Source: an uncultured Oribacterium sp. (GTDB taxonomy: Bacteria > Bacillota > Clostridia > Lachnospirales > Lachnospiraceae). Taken from it: a DNA stretch of 17,071 nt. This document shows, piece after piece, positions 6,722-14,486 of the stretch. A program made the translations under genes and the position numbers. Below the pieces are notes generated by a model. The model saw only the letters and a list, made by a program, of their open reading frames with translations. It did no database searches and was not told the origin of the DNA. The stretch is taken from positions 1-17,071 of the forward strand of contig CAKQPT010000038.1 of the NCBI GenBank assembly GCA_934270345.1. Direction: 5' to 3'. Every line of letters begins with the position of its first letter. Positions within the stretch are counted from its first letter, which is position 1.

Positions 6722-6760
6722 ATAAAGGATGGTATTAAGATGGTATTAAGATGGTATTAA
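6722..6760 (-). promoter_or_regulatory. 11-bp tandem repeat array, candidate KdpE sites
   Basis: On the minus strand TTAATA occurs at 6755-6760, 6744-6749 and 6733-6738, each separated by the same CCATC spacer. A fourth, degenerate hexamer, CTTTAT, lies at 6722-6727 in the same 11-bp phase. OmpR/PhoB-family regulators bind direct repeats on one helix face at 11-bp spacing, and E. coli KdpE is reported to bind T-rich hexamers of the TTTATA-N5-TTTACA form. The array lies directly upstream of the ktrB core promoter. It could also act on the divergent fumC promoter, whose -35 starts 22 bp away. Confidence 0.6.
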
Positions 6761-6781
6761 GATGAGCGGCAGGAATCGCCG

Positions 6782-6810
6782 TTGCCTCGAGGCCTTCCGG
6801 GGATTATAAT
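6782..6810 (+). promoter_or_regulatory. Sigma-70 promoter for fumC-malic enzyme
   Basis: TTGCCT (6782-6787), a 17-bp spacer and a perfect TATAAT (6805-6810). The transcript would start near 6817, giving a leader of about 68 nt before the fumC ATG. Confidence 0.75.
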
Positions 6811-6835
6811 GAACAGAGATTTAAGTATAAAACAT

Positions 6836-6864
6836 GAAGCGGGCCTTTGTAGTCCCCCCGCTTC
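6836..6864 (+). other. Stem-loop in the fumC leader
   Basis: GAAGCGGG (6836-6843) pairs perfectly with CCCGCTTC (6857-6864) around a 13-base loop, ending just before the ribosome site. There is no T-run after it, so it is not a terminator. It could stabilise the mRNA or modulate access to the ribosome site. Confidence 0.5.
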
Positions 6865-6884
6865 ATAAAGAGAGAGGAAAGGAC

Positions 6885-8252
6885 ATGGAATATCGTATCG
6901 AACATGACACTATGGGTGAGGTCCGTGTGCCGGCAGAGCATTTCTGGGGTGCGCAGACCGAGCGTTCGCTGGAGAATTTTCGCATCGGCACGGAGACGAT
7001 CCCGCGCGAGGTGATTCACGCCTTTGCGGTCCTGAAGTCCGCGGCGGCGACCGCGAATCACGCCCTCGGCAAGCTGCCGGAGGCGGAGGCACAGGCCATC
7101 ACCAGTGCCTGCCGTGATATCTGCGACGGCAAGTACCCGGAGGAGTTCCCGCTGAAGGTATGGCAGACCGGCTCCGGCACGCAGTCAAACATGAATATGA
7201 ACGAGGTGATCGCACATATCGCGATGCATGATCATCCGGAGCTGAAGATCCATCCGAACGATCATGTCAATATGTCCCAGTCCTCGAACGACACCTTCCC
7301 GACGGCGATGAACATGGCCGCGGTGCTCGCGATTCATGCGCAGCTGATCCCGGCGATCGACACGCTGATCGCGACGATGAAGCGTCTCGAGGAGGAGAAC
7401 CATGATGTACTAAAGATCGGCCGCACACATCTCCAGGATGCCGTTCCGATCCGTTTCAGTCAGGAAATTTCCGGCTGGCGCGGCATGCTCGAGGAGTCGA
7501 GAGCCCAGATTCTCGAGGCCTCCGATCATCTTCGGAAGCTCGCTATCGGCGGTACGGCGGTCGGCACCGGCCTCAACTGTCCGGCGGGCTTCGACACGGC
7601 CTGCTGTGAAGAGATCTCCCGCCTCAGCGGACAGACCTTCACGCCGAGCAGCAACAAGTACCACGCGCTTACCTCGAAGGACGGCTACGTTTTCACGAGC
7701 GGCGCACTGAAGGGCCTCGCGGCGAACCTCATGAAGATTGCGAACGACATCCGCTGGCTCGCGAACGGTCCGCGCTGTGGTCTCGGCGAAATCTCCATCC
7801 CGGAGAATGAGCCGGGCAGCTCCATCATGCCGGGCAAGGTCAACCCGACCCAGTGCGAGGCGATCACGATGATCGCGATCCAGGTGATGGGCAACGACAG
7901 CACGATCGGCATCGGCGCGTCCCAGGGTAACTTCGAGCTCAATGTCTTCATGCCGGTGCTCGCCTACAACATGATGCAGTCCATCCGCCTCTTAAGCGAC
8001 GGCATGGTCTCCTTCGAGCTCCACTGCGTCCGCGGCATCAAGGCGAAGAAGGAAAAAATGGACGAGAATCTCCGTAACTCCCTCATGCTCGTGACCTGCC
8101 TGAGCCCGGTCATCGGCTACGAGAACGCGGCTGCCTGCGCGCACAAGGCCTTCGAGGAAAACACGACCCTGAAGGAAGCGGTGCTCGCCCTCGGCTTCCT
8201 GTCGGAGAGTGAATATGATCAAACTGTACGTCCAGAGAAGATGGTAAATTAA
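6885..8252 (+). CDS. fumC: Class II fumarate hydratase
   Basis: This 455-residue soluble enzyme interconverts fumarate and L-malate without an iron-sulfur cluster. The start at 6885 (MEYRIEHDTMGEVRVP) follows GAGGAAAGG and matches the usual N-terminus of the family; an earlier in-frame ATG at 6834 has no ribosome site. Visible are TGSGTQSNMNMNEV (95-108), the catalytic His in GRTHLQDAVP (H182), and the superfamily signature GSSIMPGKVNP (311-321) with the mobile catalytic serine. Aspartase and argininosuccinate lyase share the fold, but these motifs and the neighbouring malic enzyme favour fumarase. Only 16 nt separate it from the malic enzyme gene, so the two form an operon leading from fumarate to pyruvate. 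Confidence 0.95.
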   Translation: MEYRIEHDTMGEVRVPAEHFWGAQTERSLENFRIGTETIPREVIHAFAVLKSAAATANHALGKLPEAEAQAITSACRDICDGKYPEEFPLKVWQTGSGTQSNMNMNEVIAHIAMHDHPELKIHPNDHVNMSQSSNDTFPTAMNMAAVLAIHAQLIPAIDTLIATMKRLEEENHDVLKIGRTHLQDAVPIRFSQEISGWRGMLEESRAQILEASDHLRKLAIGGTAVGTGLNCPAGFDTACCEEISRLSGQTFTPSSNKYHALTSKDGYVFTSGALKGLAANLMKIANDIRWLANGPRCGLGEISIPENEPGSSIMPGKVNPTQCEAITMIAIQVMGNDSTIGIGASQGNFELNVFMPVLAYNMMQSIRLLSDGMVSFELHCVRGIKAKKEKMDENLRNSLMLVTCLSPVIGYENAAACAHKAFEENTTLKEAVLALGFLSESEYDQTVRPEKMVN

Positions 8253-8268
8253 TTAGGAGGATTTTAAG

Positions 8269-9444
<1,176 letters not shown>

Positions 9445-9480
9445 TTCTTGAAAGAGTTTGCAATTAAGAGCTAACTATGG

Positions 9481-9509
9481 AGAGGAACTGCCGACTCGGC
9501 AGTTCCTCT
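9481..9509 (+). terminator. Terminator hairpin after malic enzyme
   Basis: AGAGGAACTGCCG and CGGCAGTTCCTCT form a perfect 13-bp stem around a three-base loop, followed by only a short T-run. Very stable; it ends the fumC operon 36 nt past the malic enzyme stop. Confidence 0.75.
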
Positions 9510-9537
9510 TTACATCTTCCGGGCCTTCGTTTAATAT
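9509..9537 (+). promoter_or_regulatory. Candidate promoter for the AAA ATPase
   Basis: TTTACA (9509-9514) and TAATAT (9532-9537) are 17 bp apart, right after the terminator stem. The transcript would begin near 9544, upstream of the 15-bp repeats. Confidence 0.5.
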
Positions 9538-9554
9538 AGCCATAAAGAACTTCC

Positions 9555-9599
9555 TTACGATTCAGTTTCTTATGATTCAGTATTTTACGATTCAGCTTT
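9555..9599 (+). repeat. Three 15-bp tandem repeats in the ATPase leader
   Basis: Units begin at 9555 (TTACGATTCAGTTTC), 9570 (TTATGATTCAGTATT) and 9585 (TTACGATTCAGCTTT), followed by TACG of a fourth. The shared core is GATTCAG. They lie between the candidate promoter and the ribosome site, so they would be transcribed. Because 15 is a multiple of 3 they also keep a reading frame open, but no ribosome site precedes that extension. Confidence 0.75.
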
Positions 9600-9613
9600 T
9601 ACGGGGAGGCGTC

Positions 9614-11011
9614 ATGCAAGCGTTCTATTGTCGAGAGAATGAGCTTCAAAAATTAAATAAGCGTTATAATGATGATCGTTTTGAGTGTGTGATTATCTAT
9701 GGCCGGCGTCGCGTCGGTAAAACAGCGCTGATCAATCAGTTCTGCAAGGACAAGCCGACGGTCTTTTTCTCAGCCCTGAATACGACAGGAATCGAAAATC
9801 TCGAAGCTCTGTCGCGTGCCATCATGAGCTATGAGCGGCCGGATGCGCTGTCCGCGCCTCAGTTTACAAGCTATGATGCTGCGCTGTCGGAACTGACGAC
9901 GCTGGCCATGAAAGAGCGGATCGTGTTTGTCATCGATGAATATCCGTATCTTGCGAAGGCGAAACCTGCGATTTCCGCGATGCTCCAGCATCTCATCGAC
10001 CATACGTGGTCAGACTCGAAGATGTTTCTGATCCTGTGTGGATCCTCGATGAGTTTCATGGAAAATCAGGTTTTAGGAAATGAAAGTCCTCTGTATGGAC
10101 GCCGCACAGCACAGTTTAAAATCGAACCGCTCGATTATAAGGAGACGGCGGTTTTCCATCCGCTGTTATCTCATGAGGACAATGCACTTATTTATGGCAT
10201 CACCGGAGGGGTTCCACATTATATCAATAAACTGGATGTCCGGGGCGACGTGGATGATGCCCTCCTCGAAAATCTCTTCGACCGTTCCAGCTATCTATAC
10301 GAGGAACCGGGGAATCTACTGAAGCAGGAACTGCGGGAACCGGCGATTTATAATGCCATCATTAAATCGATTGCAGAAGGAGCCTCTCGTCTTAACGAAA
10401 TCGTAACGAAAACAGGAGAAGAGTCTTCCATCACATCCAAGCATCTGAAGACCCTCATTGACCTCGGTATCGTGAGAAAGGAAACGCCCATCACCGAGAA
10501 GCCGGGGAAGAAAACGATCTACATGCTGGATGATCTATTCTTCCGCTTCTGGTATCGTTTCGTTCCGATCAACATGAGTGCGATCGATTCAGGACGCATC
10601 ACGAATACCTATCCGCATGCCGTGAAGCGGTACCTGCCGGACTATATGGGCCTGATATTTGAAAAAATGTGTCAGGATTATCTCTTATACTACGCGGAAG
10701 AGCTGCCAATCGAGCTGAGCGAAATCGGACAGTGGTGGGGAACCGATGCTCGGAAAAAGAAGCAGATTCAGATTGACATCGTCGGAACACCGGTGAATGG
10801 TCATGAATACATCATCGGCTCCTGCAAATACAGAAATGAAAAAATCGGCGTGGATGAGCTCGAACTGATACGTGATTATGCTTCCGTTTTCGGCCAGGGC
10901 CAGCGCTACCACTACTATATTTTCTCAAAAGGAGGCTTCACAGACGGCCTGCTGGAAGCGGAGAAAAGAGGAGAGGTTCACCTGCTGACACTGGAGGATA
11001 TCTATCGGTGA
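9614..11011 (+). CDS. AAA-type ATPase with DUF234-like C-terminal domain
   Basis: This 465-residue protein starts at the ATG after GGGGAGG (9603-9609). The N-terminal ATPase has Walker A G30-RRRV-GKT37 and Walker B IVFVIDE (D108/E109), followed by a sensor-like strand (LILCGSS, 139-145). A winged-helix region spans about 245-310. The C-terminal domain (about 320-440) has the order expected of DUF234, which is related to PD-(D/E)XK nucleases: E350, D388 in QIDIVG and K405 in GSCKY. This family is common in Clostridia and archaea, usually as a single gene of unknown role. It is visibly more AT-rich, with different codon choice, than fumC, malic enzyme and the ABC genes on either side, which suggests acquisition. 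Not in an operon with either neighbour. Confidence 0.85.
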   Translation: MQAFYCRENELQKLNKRYNDDRFECVIIYGRRRVGKTALINQFCKDKPTVFFSALNTTGIENLEALSRAIMSYERPDALSAPQFTSYDAALSELTTLAMKERIVFVIDEYPYLAKAKPAISAMLQHLIDHTWSDSKMFLILCGSSMSFMENQVLGNESPLYGRRTAQFKIEPLDYKETAVFHPLLSHEDNALIYGITGGVPHYINKLDVRGDVDDALLENLFDRSSYLYEEPGNLLKQELREPAIYNAIIKSIAEGASRLNEIVTKTGEESSITSKHLKTLIDLGIVRKETPITEKPGKKTIYMLDDLFFRFWYRFVPINMSAIDSGRITNTYPHAVKRYLPDYMGLIFEKMCQDYLLYYAEELPIELSEIGQWWGTDARKKKQIQIDIVGTPVNGHEYIIGSCKYRNEKIGVDELELIRDYASVFGQGQRYHYYIFSKGGFTDGLLEAEKRGEVHLLTLEDIYR

Positions 11012-11048
11012 GAAATCTAATTCCTCCATAATCCCGAAAAAGTCATGG

Positions 11049-11077
11049 TTGACATTAATGCTTTACCATGGTAGAGT
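11049..11077 (+). promoter_or_regulatory. Promoter and palindrome of the amino-acid ABC operon
   Basis: A perfect TTGACA (11049-11054), 17-bp spacer and TAGAGT (11072-11077). A perfect palindrome, TACCATGGTA (11064-11073), straddles the spacer and the first bases of the -10, where a bound repressor would block transcription. The leader to the first ATG is about 70 nt. Confidence 0.65.
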
Positions 11078-11152
11078 GTTGAATCATAAAGAGAGTTTCA
11101 CGAGGGGCTTGAGGAGGCTTCTCGTCGCACGGGAGTGCAGGAGGAGATAATT

Positions 11153-12058
11153 ATGAAAAAGACTTTAGCGATGATGACAGTGGCGATGATGGTGGCGGGT
11201 GCGCTTGCGGGTTGTGGTTCGTCCAGTTCGACACCGGCAGCGACCACGGCAGCAGCGACCGAGGCGGCTACAACCGCAGCGGCTACCGAGGCAGCGACAG
11301 ATGCAGCCACCACCGAGGCGGCGGGCGATACCGCAGCGGCCGCAGAGGGAACGGTGAAGACGCCGAGCGGCAAGTTCACCGTTGGTTTCGATCAGGAGTT
11401 CCCGCCGATGGGCTTCGTCGGTGATGATGGACAGTTCACCGGCTTCGACCTCGACCTCGCGAAGGAAGTAGCTTCCCGCCTCGGCCTCGAGTTCGTACCG
11501 CAGCCGATCAACTGGGATGCGAAGGACATGGAACTCGATTCCGGCAACATTGACTGTATCTGGAACGGTTTCACGATGCAGGGCCGTGAGGACGCCTACA
11601 CCTGGGTAGGTCCGTACATGGCGAACAATCAGGTTTTCGTCGTCAATGCGGACAGCGATATCGCATCGAAGGCGGATCTCGCAGGCAAGGCGGTCGAGGT
11701 TCAGAAGGATTCTTCCGGACTCGCTGCACTGCAGAGTGAGACAGAGCTCAGCGCAAGCTTTGGTTCGATGACCGAGGTTGCCGATTACAACACGGCGCTC
11801 ATGGATCTCGAGTCCGGCGCATGTGATGCAGTCTGCATGGACAGCATCGTCGCAGGTTACCAGATCAAGTCTTCCGGTAAGGATATGAAGATTCTCGATG
11901 ACACCCTCTCCGCAGAGGAGTACGGCATCGGTTTCAAGAAGGGCGAGGACGAACTTGCGAAGGCCGTTTATGACACCCTCATGGAGATGAAGGACGACGG
12001 AACCGTAGCGAAGATTTCGAACGACTGGTTCGGCTCCGACGTATTCACCCTGAAGTGA
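11153..12058 (+). CDS. Amino-acid ABC transporter substrate-binding lipoprotein
   Basis: This 301-residue extracellular lipoprotein has a lipobox LAGC with the lipidated Cys at 21, after a Lys-Lys start and a hydrophobic stretch. Residues 27-65 form an Ala/Thr/Glu linker containing two exact copies of TTAAATEAA (31-39 and 40-48), a flexible tether from the membrane. The rest is a family 3 binding domain: FDQEFPPMGFVGDDGQFTGFDLDLA at its start, then the Arg that usually holds the ligand carboxylate in FTMQGREDAY, and an acidic DLESGACDAVCMD strand. It delivers a polar amino acid (glutamine, glutamate, cystine and similar are possible) to the permease and ATPase downstream. The exact ligand is not readable. 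AGGAGGAGA lies before the ATG. A strong hairpin follows the gene. Confidence 0.93.
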   Translation: MKKTLAMMTVAMMVAGALAGCGSSSSTPAATTAAATEAATTAAATEAATDAATTEAAGDTAAAAEGTVKTPSGKFTVGFDQEFPPMGFVGDDGQFTGFDLDLAKEVASRLGLEFVPQPINWDAKDMELDSGNIDCIWNGFTMQGREDAYTWVGPYMANNQVFVVNADSDIASKADLAGKAVEVQKDSSGLAALQSETELSASFGSMTEVADYNTALMDLESGACDAVCMDSIVAGYQIKSSGKDMKILDDTLSAEEYGIGFKKGEDELAKAVYDTLMEMKDDGTVAKISNDWFGSDVFTLK

Positions 12059-12080
12059 TACATGCGAGTGTAGACATTGG

Positions 12081-12130
12081 ACCTGATGGGAGAGGGCTCC
12101 GGCGGACACCGGGCCGGACTCCTGTCAGGT
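12081..12130 (+). terminator. Long hairpin between binding protein and permease genes
   Basis: ACCTGATGGGAG (12081-12092) pairs with CTCCTGTCAGGT (12119-12130) through 12 positions including two G-U pairs, with further GGC/GCC pairing inside. The tail is TATATTT rather than a clean U-run, so it may be a partial terminator or a 3'-end stabiliser. Either would give more binding protein than permease. Confidence 0.55.
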
Positions 12131-12225
12131 TATATTTGCGTTTAAGGGCTTCCCGGGTTCGTAGCGCCGGATGCACCGCTTTTATGTAGAAAGCTGCGTT
12201 CCCGGCTTCGGATTTCGCGAGAATA

Positions 12226-12234
12226 TGATATGAT
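12226..12234 (+). promoter_or_regulatory. Candidate extended -10 promoter for permease-ATPase
   Basis: TGATATGAT fits an extended -10 box without a clear -35. Transcription would start near 12241, where TGGTT-GTTAA-AACCA could fold as a hairpin at the 5' end of the RNA. Motif evidence only. Confidence 0.35.
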
Positions 12235-12283
12235 GAAGTCTGGTTGTTAAAACCATCGAATTTTGTTTTTTGGAGGAATTACC

Positions 12284-12934
12284 TTGGCACTGTCACAGAT
12301 CATCCTGGAATTACTGAAGGGACTTGGCGTTTCGGTCGAAATCTTCGCCATCACCCTGCTGTTCAGCCTGCCGCTTGGCCTGCTGGTTGCCTTCGGGCGT
12401 ATGTCGAAAAACGGCGTTGTGAGCGGACTCACGAAGGCCTACATCTCCATCATGCGTGGAACCCCGCTGATGCTGCAGCTTTTCGTCGTGTATTACGGTC
12501 CGTACTACCTCTGCCACATCAAGCTGAGCCCGACCTACCGTAATTCCGCCGTCTACATCGGCTTCATCATCAACTACGCCGCGTACTTCGCGGAGATCTA
12601 CCGCTCGGGCATCCAGTCCATGCCGGTCGGACAGTACGAGGCCGCCGACATCCTCGGCTACACCCGCGTGCAGAGCTTCTTCCGCATCATCCTGCCGCAG
12701 GTGTTGAAGCGCATCCTGCCGTCCGTCACGAACGAGGTCATCACCCTCGTCAAGGACACCTCGCTCGCGTTCTCCATCTCGGTCATGGAGATGTTCACGA
12801 AGGCGAAGGCCCTGTCGTCCAGCCAGACCTCGATGACTCCGCTCATCGTCGCCGGCGTGTTCTACTATGTCTTTAACTTCATCGTCGCCCTCCTCATGGA
12901 GCGCATCGAGAAGAAGATGAACTACTATAAATAA
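12284..12934 (+). CDS. Amino-acid ABC transporter permease (HisM/GlnP type), TTG start
   Basis: This 216-residue membrane protein has about five helices. I place the start at the TTG at 12284, because GGAGG (12272-12276) lies 7 nt before it and the protein then begins ALSQIILELLKGLGVSVEI, as in polar amino-acid permeases; there is no ATG in the expected place. The cytoplasmic EAA loop that contacts the ATPase is QYEAADILGYTRVQSFFRIILPQ, about 117-139. Helix starts are visible at about 18, 62, 90 and 185. It pairs with the lipoprotein upstream and the ATPase 11 nt downstream. A single permease gene implies a homodimer in the membrane. The rare start codon may lower its output. Confidence 0.93.
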   Translation: MALSQIILELLKGLGVSVEIFAITLLFSLPLGLLVAFGRMSKNGVVSGLTKAYISIMRGTPLMLQLFVVYYGPYYLCHIKLSPTYRNSAVYIGFIINYAAYFAEIYRSGIQSMPVGQYEAADILGYTRVQSFFRIILPQVLKRILPSVTNEVITLVKDTSLAFSISVMEMFTKAKALSSSQTSMTPLIVAGVFYYVFNFIVALLMERIEKKMNYYK

Positions 12935-12945
12935 GGAGGTACGCG

Positions 12946-13710
12946 ATGAATCTGCTTGAAATGAAGAACGTCAAGAAAAGCTTCGGCGACCTCCAGGTCC
13001 TGAAGGATATCAGCCTGACCGTCGCGGATGGCGAGATCGTGTCGATCATCGGTCCGTCCGGTTCCGGCAAGTCTACCCTGCTTCGCTGTGCCACCCTGCT
13101 CGAAACGATGGACGCCGGCACGCTGAAGTATGAGGATACGGTGGTTGCGGACAATGCTTCCGACGGGCGTGCAGCATACGCCGATAAGGAAACACTCCGG
13201 AAGATCAAGCAGGTCTACGGCCTCGTCTTCCAGCAGTTTAACCTCTTTCCGCACTGGAATGTGCTGCAGAATGTGACCGACGCGGTCATCCATGTACAGA
13301 AGAAGTCTCGTGCAGAGACAGAGAAGATCGGTCGAGAGCTTCTCGAGAAGATGGGCCTCGCCGATAAGGAGAAGTACTATCCGTACCAGCTCTCCGGCGG
13401 ACAGCAGCAGCGCGTCGCCATCGCCCGCGCCCTGGCGCTGAACCCGAAGGTCCTTTTCTTCGATGAGCCGACCAGCGCCCTCGACCCGGAGCTCACCGGC
13501 GAAGTCCTGAAGGTCATTAAGTCCCTGAAGGACCTCCACATCGCGATGGTGATCGTCACCCACGAGATGGCCTTCGCCCGCGACATCTCCGATAAGGTCA
13601 TCTTCATGGCCGACGGTGTCATCGTCGAAGAAGGCACCCCGGAGCACGTATTCAACTCCGAGAACGAACGTATGCAGAGCTTCCTCGGACGATATAAGAA
13701 CATACTGTAA
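12946..13710 (+). CDS. glnQ: Amino-acid ABC transporter ATP-binding protein (GlnQ type)
   Basis: This 254-residue cytoplasmic ATPase powers the uptake system. All motifs are intact: Walker A GPSGSGKST (36-44), Q-loop VFQQFNLFPHWNVLQN (Q96/Q97), signature LSGGQQQR (149-156), Walker B VLFFDEPTSALD (D173, E174) and switch His in VTHEM (H206). The phrase FQQFNLFPHWNVLQN is characteristic of the polar amino-acid subfamily. AAGGAGGT overlaps the permease stop, so the two are translated together. A strong terminator follows. The gene symbol denotes the subfamily, not a proven glutamine substrate. Confidence 0.95.
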   Translation: MNLLEMKNVKKSFGDLQVLKDISLTVADGEIVSIIGPSGSGKSTLLRCATLLETMDAGTLKYEDTVVADNASDGRAAYADKETLRKIKQVYGLVFQQFNLFPHWNVLQNVTDAVIHVQKKSRAETEKIGRELLEKMGLADKEKYYPYQLSGGQQQRVAIARALALNPKVLFFDEPTSALDPELTGEVLKVIKSLKDLHIAMVIVTHEMAFARDISDKVIFMADGVIVEEGTPEHVFNSENERMQSFLGRYKNIL

Positions 13711-13717
13711 GAAGACG

Positions 13718-13746
13718 CAGCACCCGGAAAACGGGTGCTGTTTTTT
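13718..13746 (+). terminator. Rho-independent terminator of the ABC operon
   Basis: CAGCACCCG (13718-13726) pairs perfectly with CGGGTGCTG (13732-13740) around GAAAA, followed by six T. Confidence 0.95.
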
Positions 13747-13787
13747 AATAGATGGTAACATTTTATGAATGGGATCCCTGAAATCTA

Positions 13788-13836
13788 TTGACAGGTAACC
13801 GTTCGGTAACTACACTTAGAGTTACCGAACGGTTAC
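13788..13836 (+). promoter_or_regulatory. Promoter with dyad operator for the tetR operon
   Basis: TTGACA (13788-13793) and TACACT (13811-13816) are 17 bp apart. GTAACCGTTCGGTAAC (13795-13810) fills the spacer exactly, and its perfect reverse complement GTTACCGAACGGTTAC lies at 13821-13836 after a 10-bp gap. Each 16-bp arm is itself nearly palindromic around ACCG/CGGT, so the site could hold two TetR dimers. The second arm covers the expected transcript start near 13823. The layout strongly suggests autorepression by the adjacent TetR protein. Confidence 0.85.
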
Positions 13837-13856
13837 TTTTTATGAGGAGTTGGATG

Positions 13857-14486
13857 ATGGCGGAAGGTACGAAGGAACGGATTTTAGACATTGCACTTGA
13901 GCTGTTTGCGCAGAATGGATACCTGGGCACGTCGATGAGTGACATCGCGAAGCAGCTGGGATTTACGAAAGCCGCGCTGTATAAGCATTACACCAGTAAG
14001 CAGGAGATTCTGGATCAGATCGTGGAGCGGATGAACCGGATGGATTATGAGCGTGCAGAAGAGTATGAGATGCCGGAAACGGAGCCGGACGGTTTCGCGG
14101 AAGCGTATATGCATACGCCGATCGAGAAGATCCGGATATACAGTATGGCGCAGTTTGATCACTGGACGAAGGAAACATTCTCCGCAAATTTCCGTAAGAT
14201 GCTGACCCTCGAGCAGTATCGTGACCAGAAGCTGGCGCAGCTCCACCACGATTATCTGGCGGGCGGACCGCTGGAGTACATGGCGGCGATCTTCCGTGAG
14301 CTGGCAGATTCAGATGAGGAAGCGATGCAGCTCGCACTGGATTTTTACGGGCCGATGTATCTGCTCTACAGTATCTATGATGGTGCGGAAGATAAGGCAT
14401 CTGTTGCGCCACTGCTGGATGCCCATATCCGGCGGTTTATTACGAAAGTTGAGTCTGAGTATAGAAAGGCTGGGAAAGCAAAATGA
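13857..14486 (+). CDS. TetR-family transcriptional regulator
   Basis: This 209-residue regulator has an N-terminal helix-turn-helix at about 26-47 (TSMSDIAKQLGFTKAALYKHYTSKQEIL), the TetR hallmark. The C-terminal ligand and dimer domain (about 60-205) is of no recognised subclass. I chose the second of two adjacent ATGs (13857), which is 7 nt from GAGGAG; the first (13854) is only 4 nt away. Longer upstream starts would run through the promoter and operator. Its stop overlaps the next start (ATGA), so regulator and oxidoreductase are translationally coupled and controlled by the same operator. The inducer is unknown, but the partner enzyme suggests a quinone, nitro or other redox-active compound. 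Confidence 0.92.
   Translation: MAEGTKERILDIALELFAQNGYLGTSMSDIAKQLGFTKAALYKHYTSKQEILDQIVERMNRMDYERAEEYEMPETEPDGFAEAYMHTPIEKIRIYSMAQFDHWTKETFSANFRKMLTLEQYRDQKLAQLHHDYLAGGPLEYMAAIFRELADSDEEAMQLALDFYGPMYLLYSIYDGAEDKASVAPLLDAHIRRFITKVESEYRKAGKAK

Noticed and set aside
6834..6884. Seventeen-residue extension of fumarase
   Set aside because: No ribosome site, runs through the leader hairpin, and fumarases normally begin at MEYRI.
9555..9599. CRISPR-like repeats
   Set aside because: The units are contiguous 15-mers with no spacers and no cas genes are present.
9458..9613. N-terminal extension of the ATPase containing TIQF-like five-residue repeats
   Set aside because: It would begin before the malic enzyme terminator and the candidate promoter; GGGGAGG marks the start at 9614.
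11165..12109. Open frame of 314 codons opposite the binding-protein gene
   Set aside because: The Ala/Thr linker repeats read as Arg/Cys/Gly repeats on this strand; there is no ribosome site or family signal.
12925..13761. Open frame of 278 codons opposite glnQ
   Set aside because: It spans the terminator at 13718-13746 and is antisense to a complete ABC ATPase.
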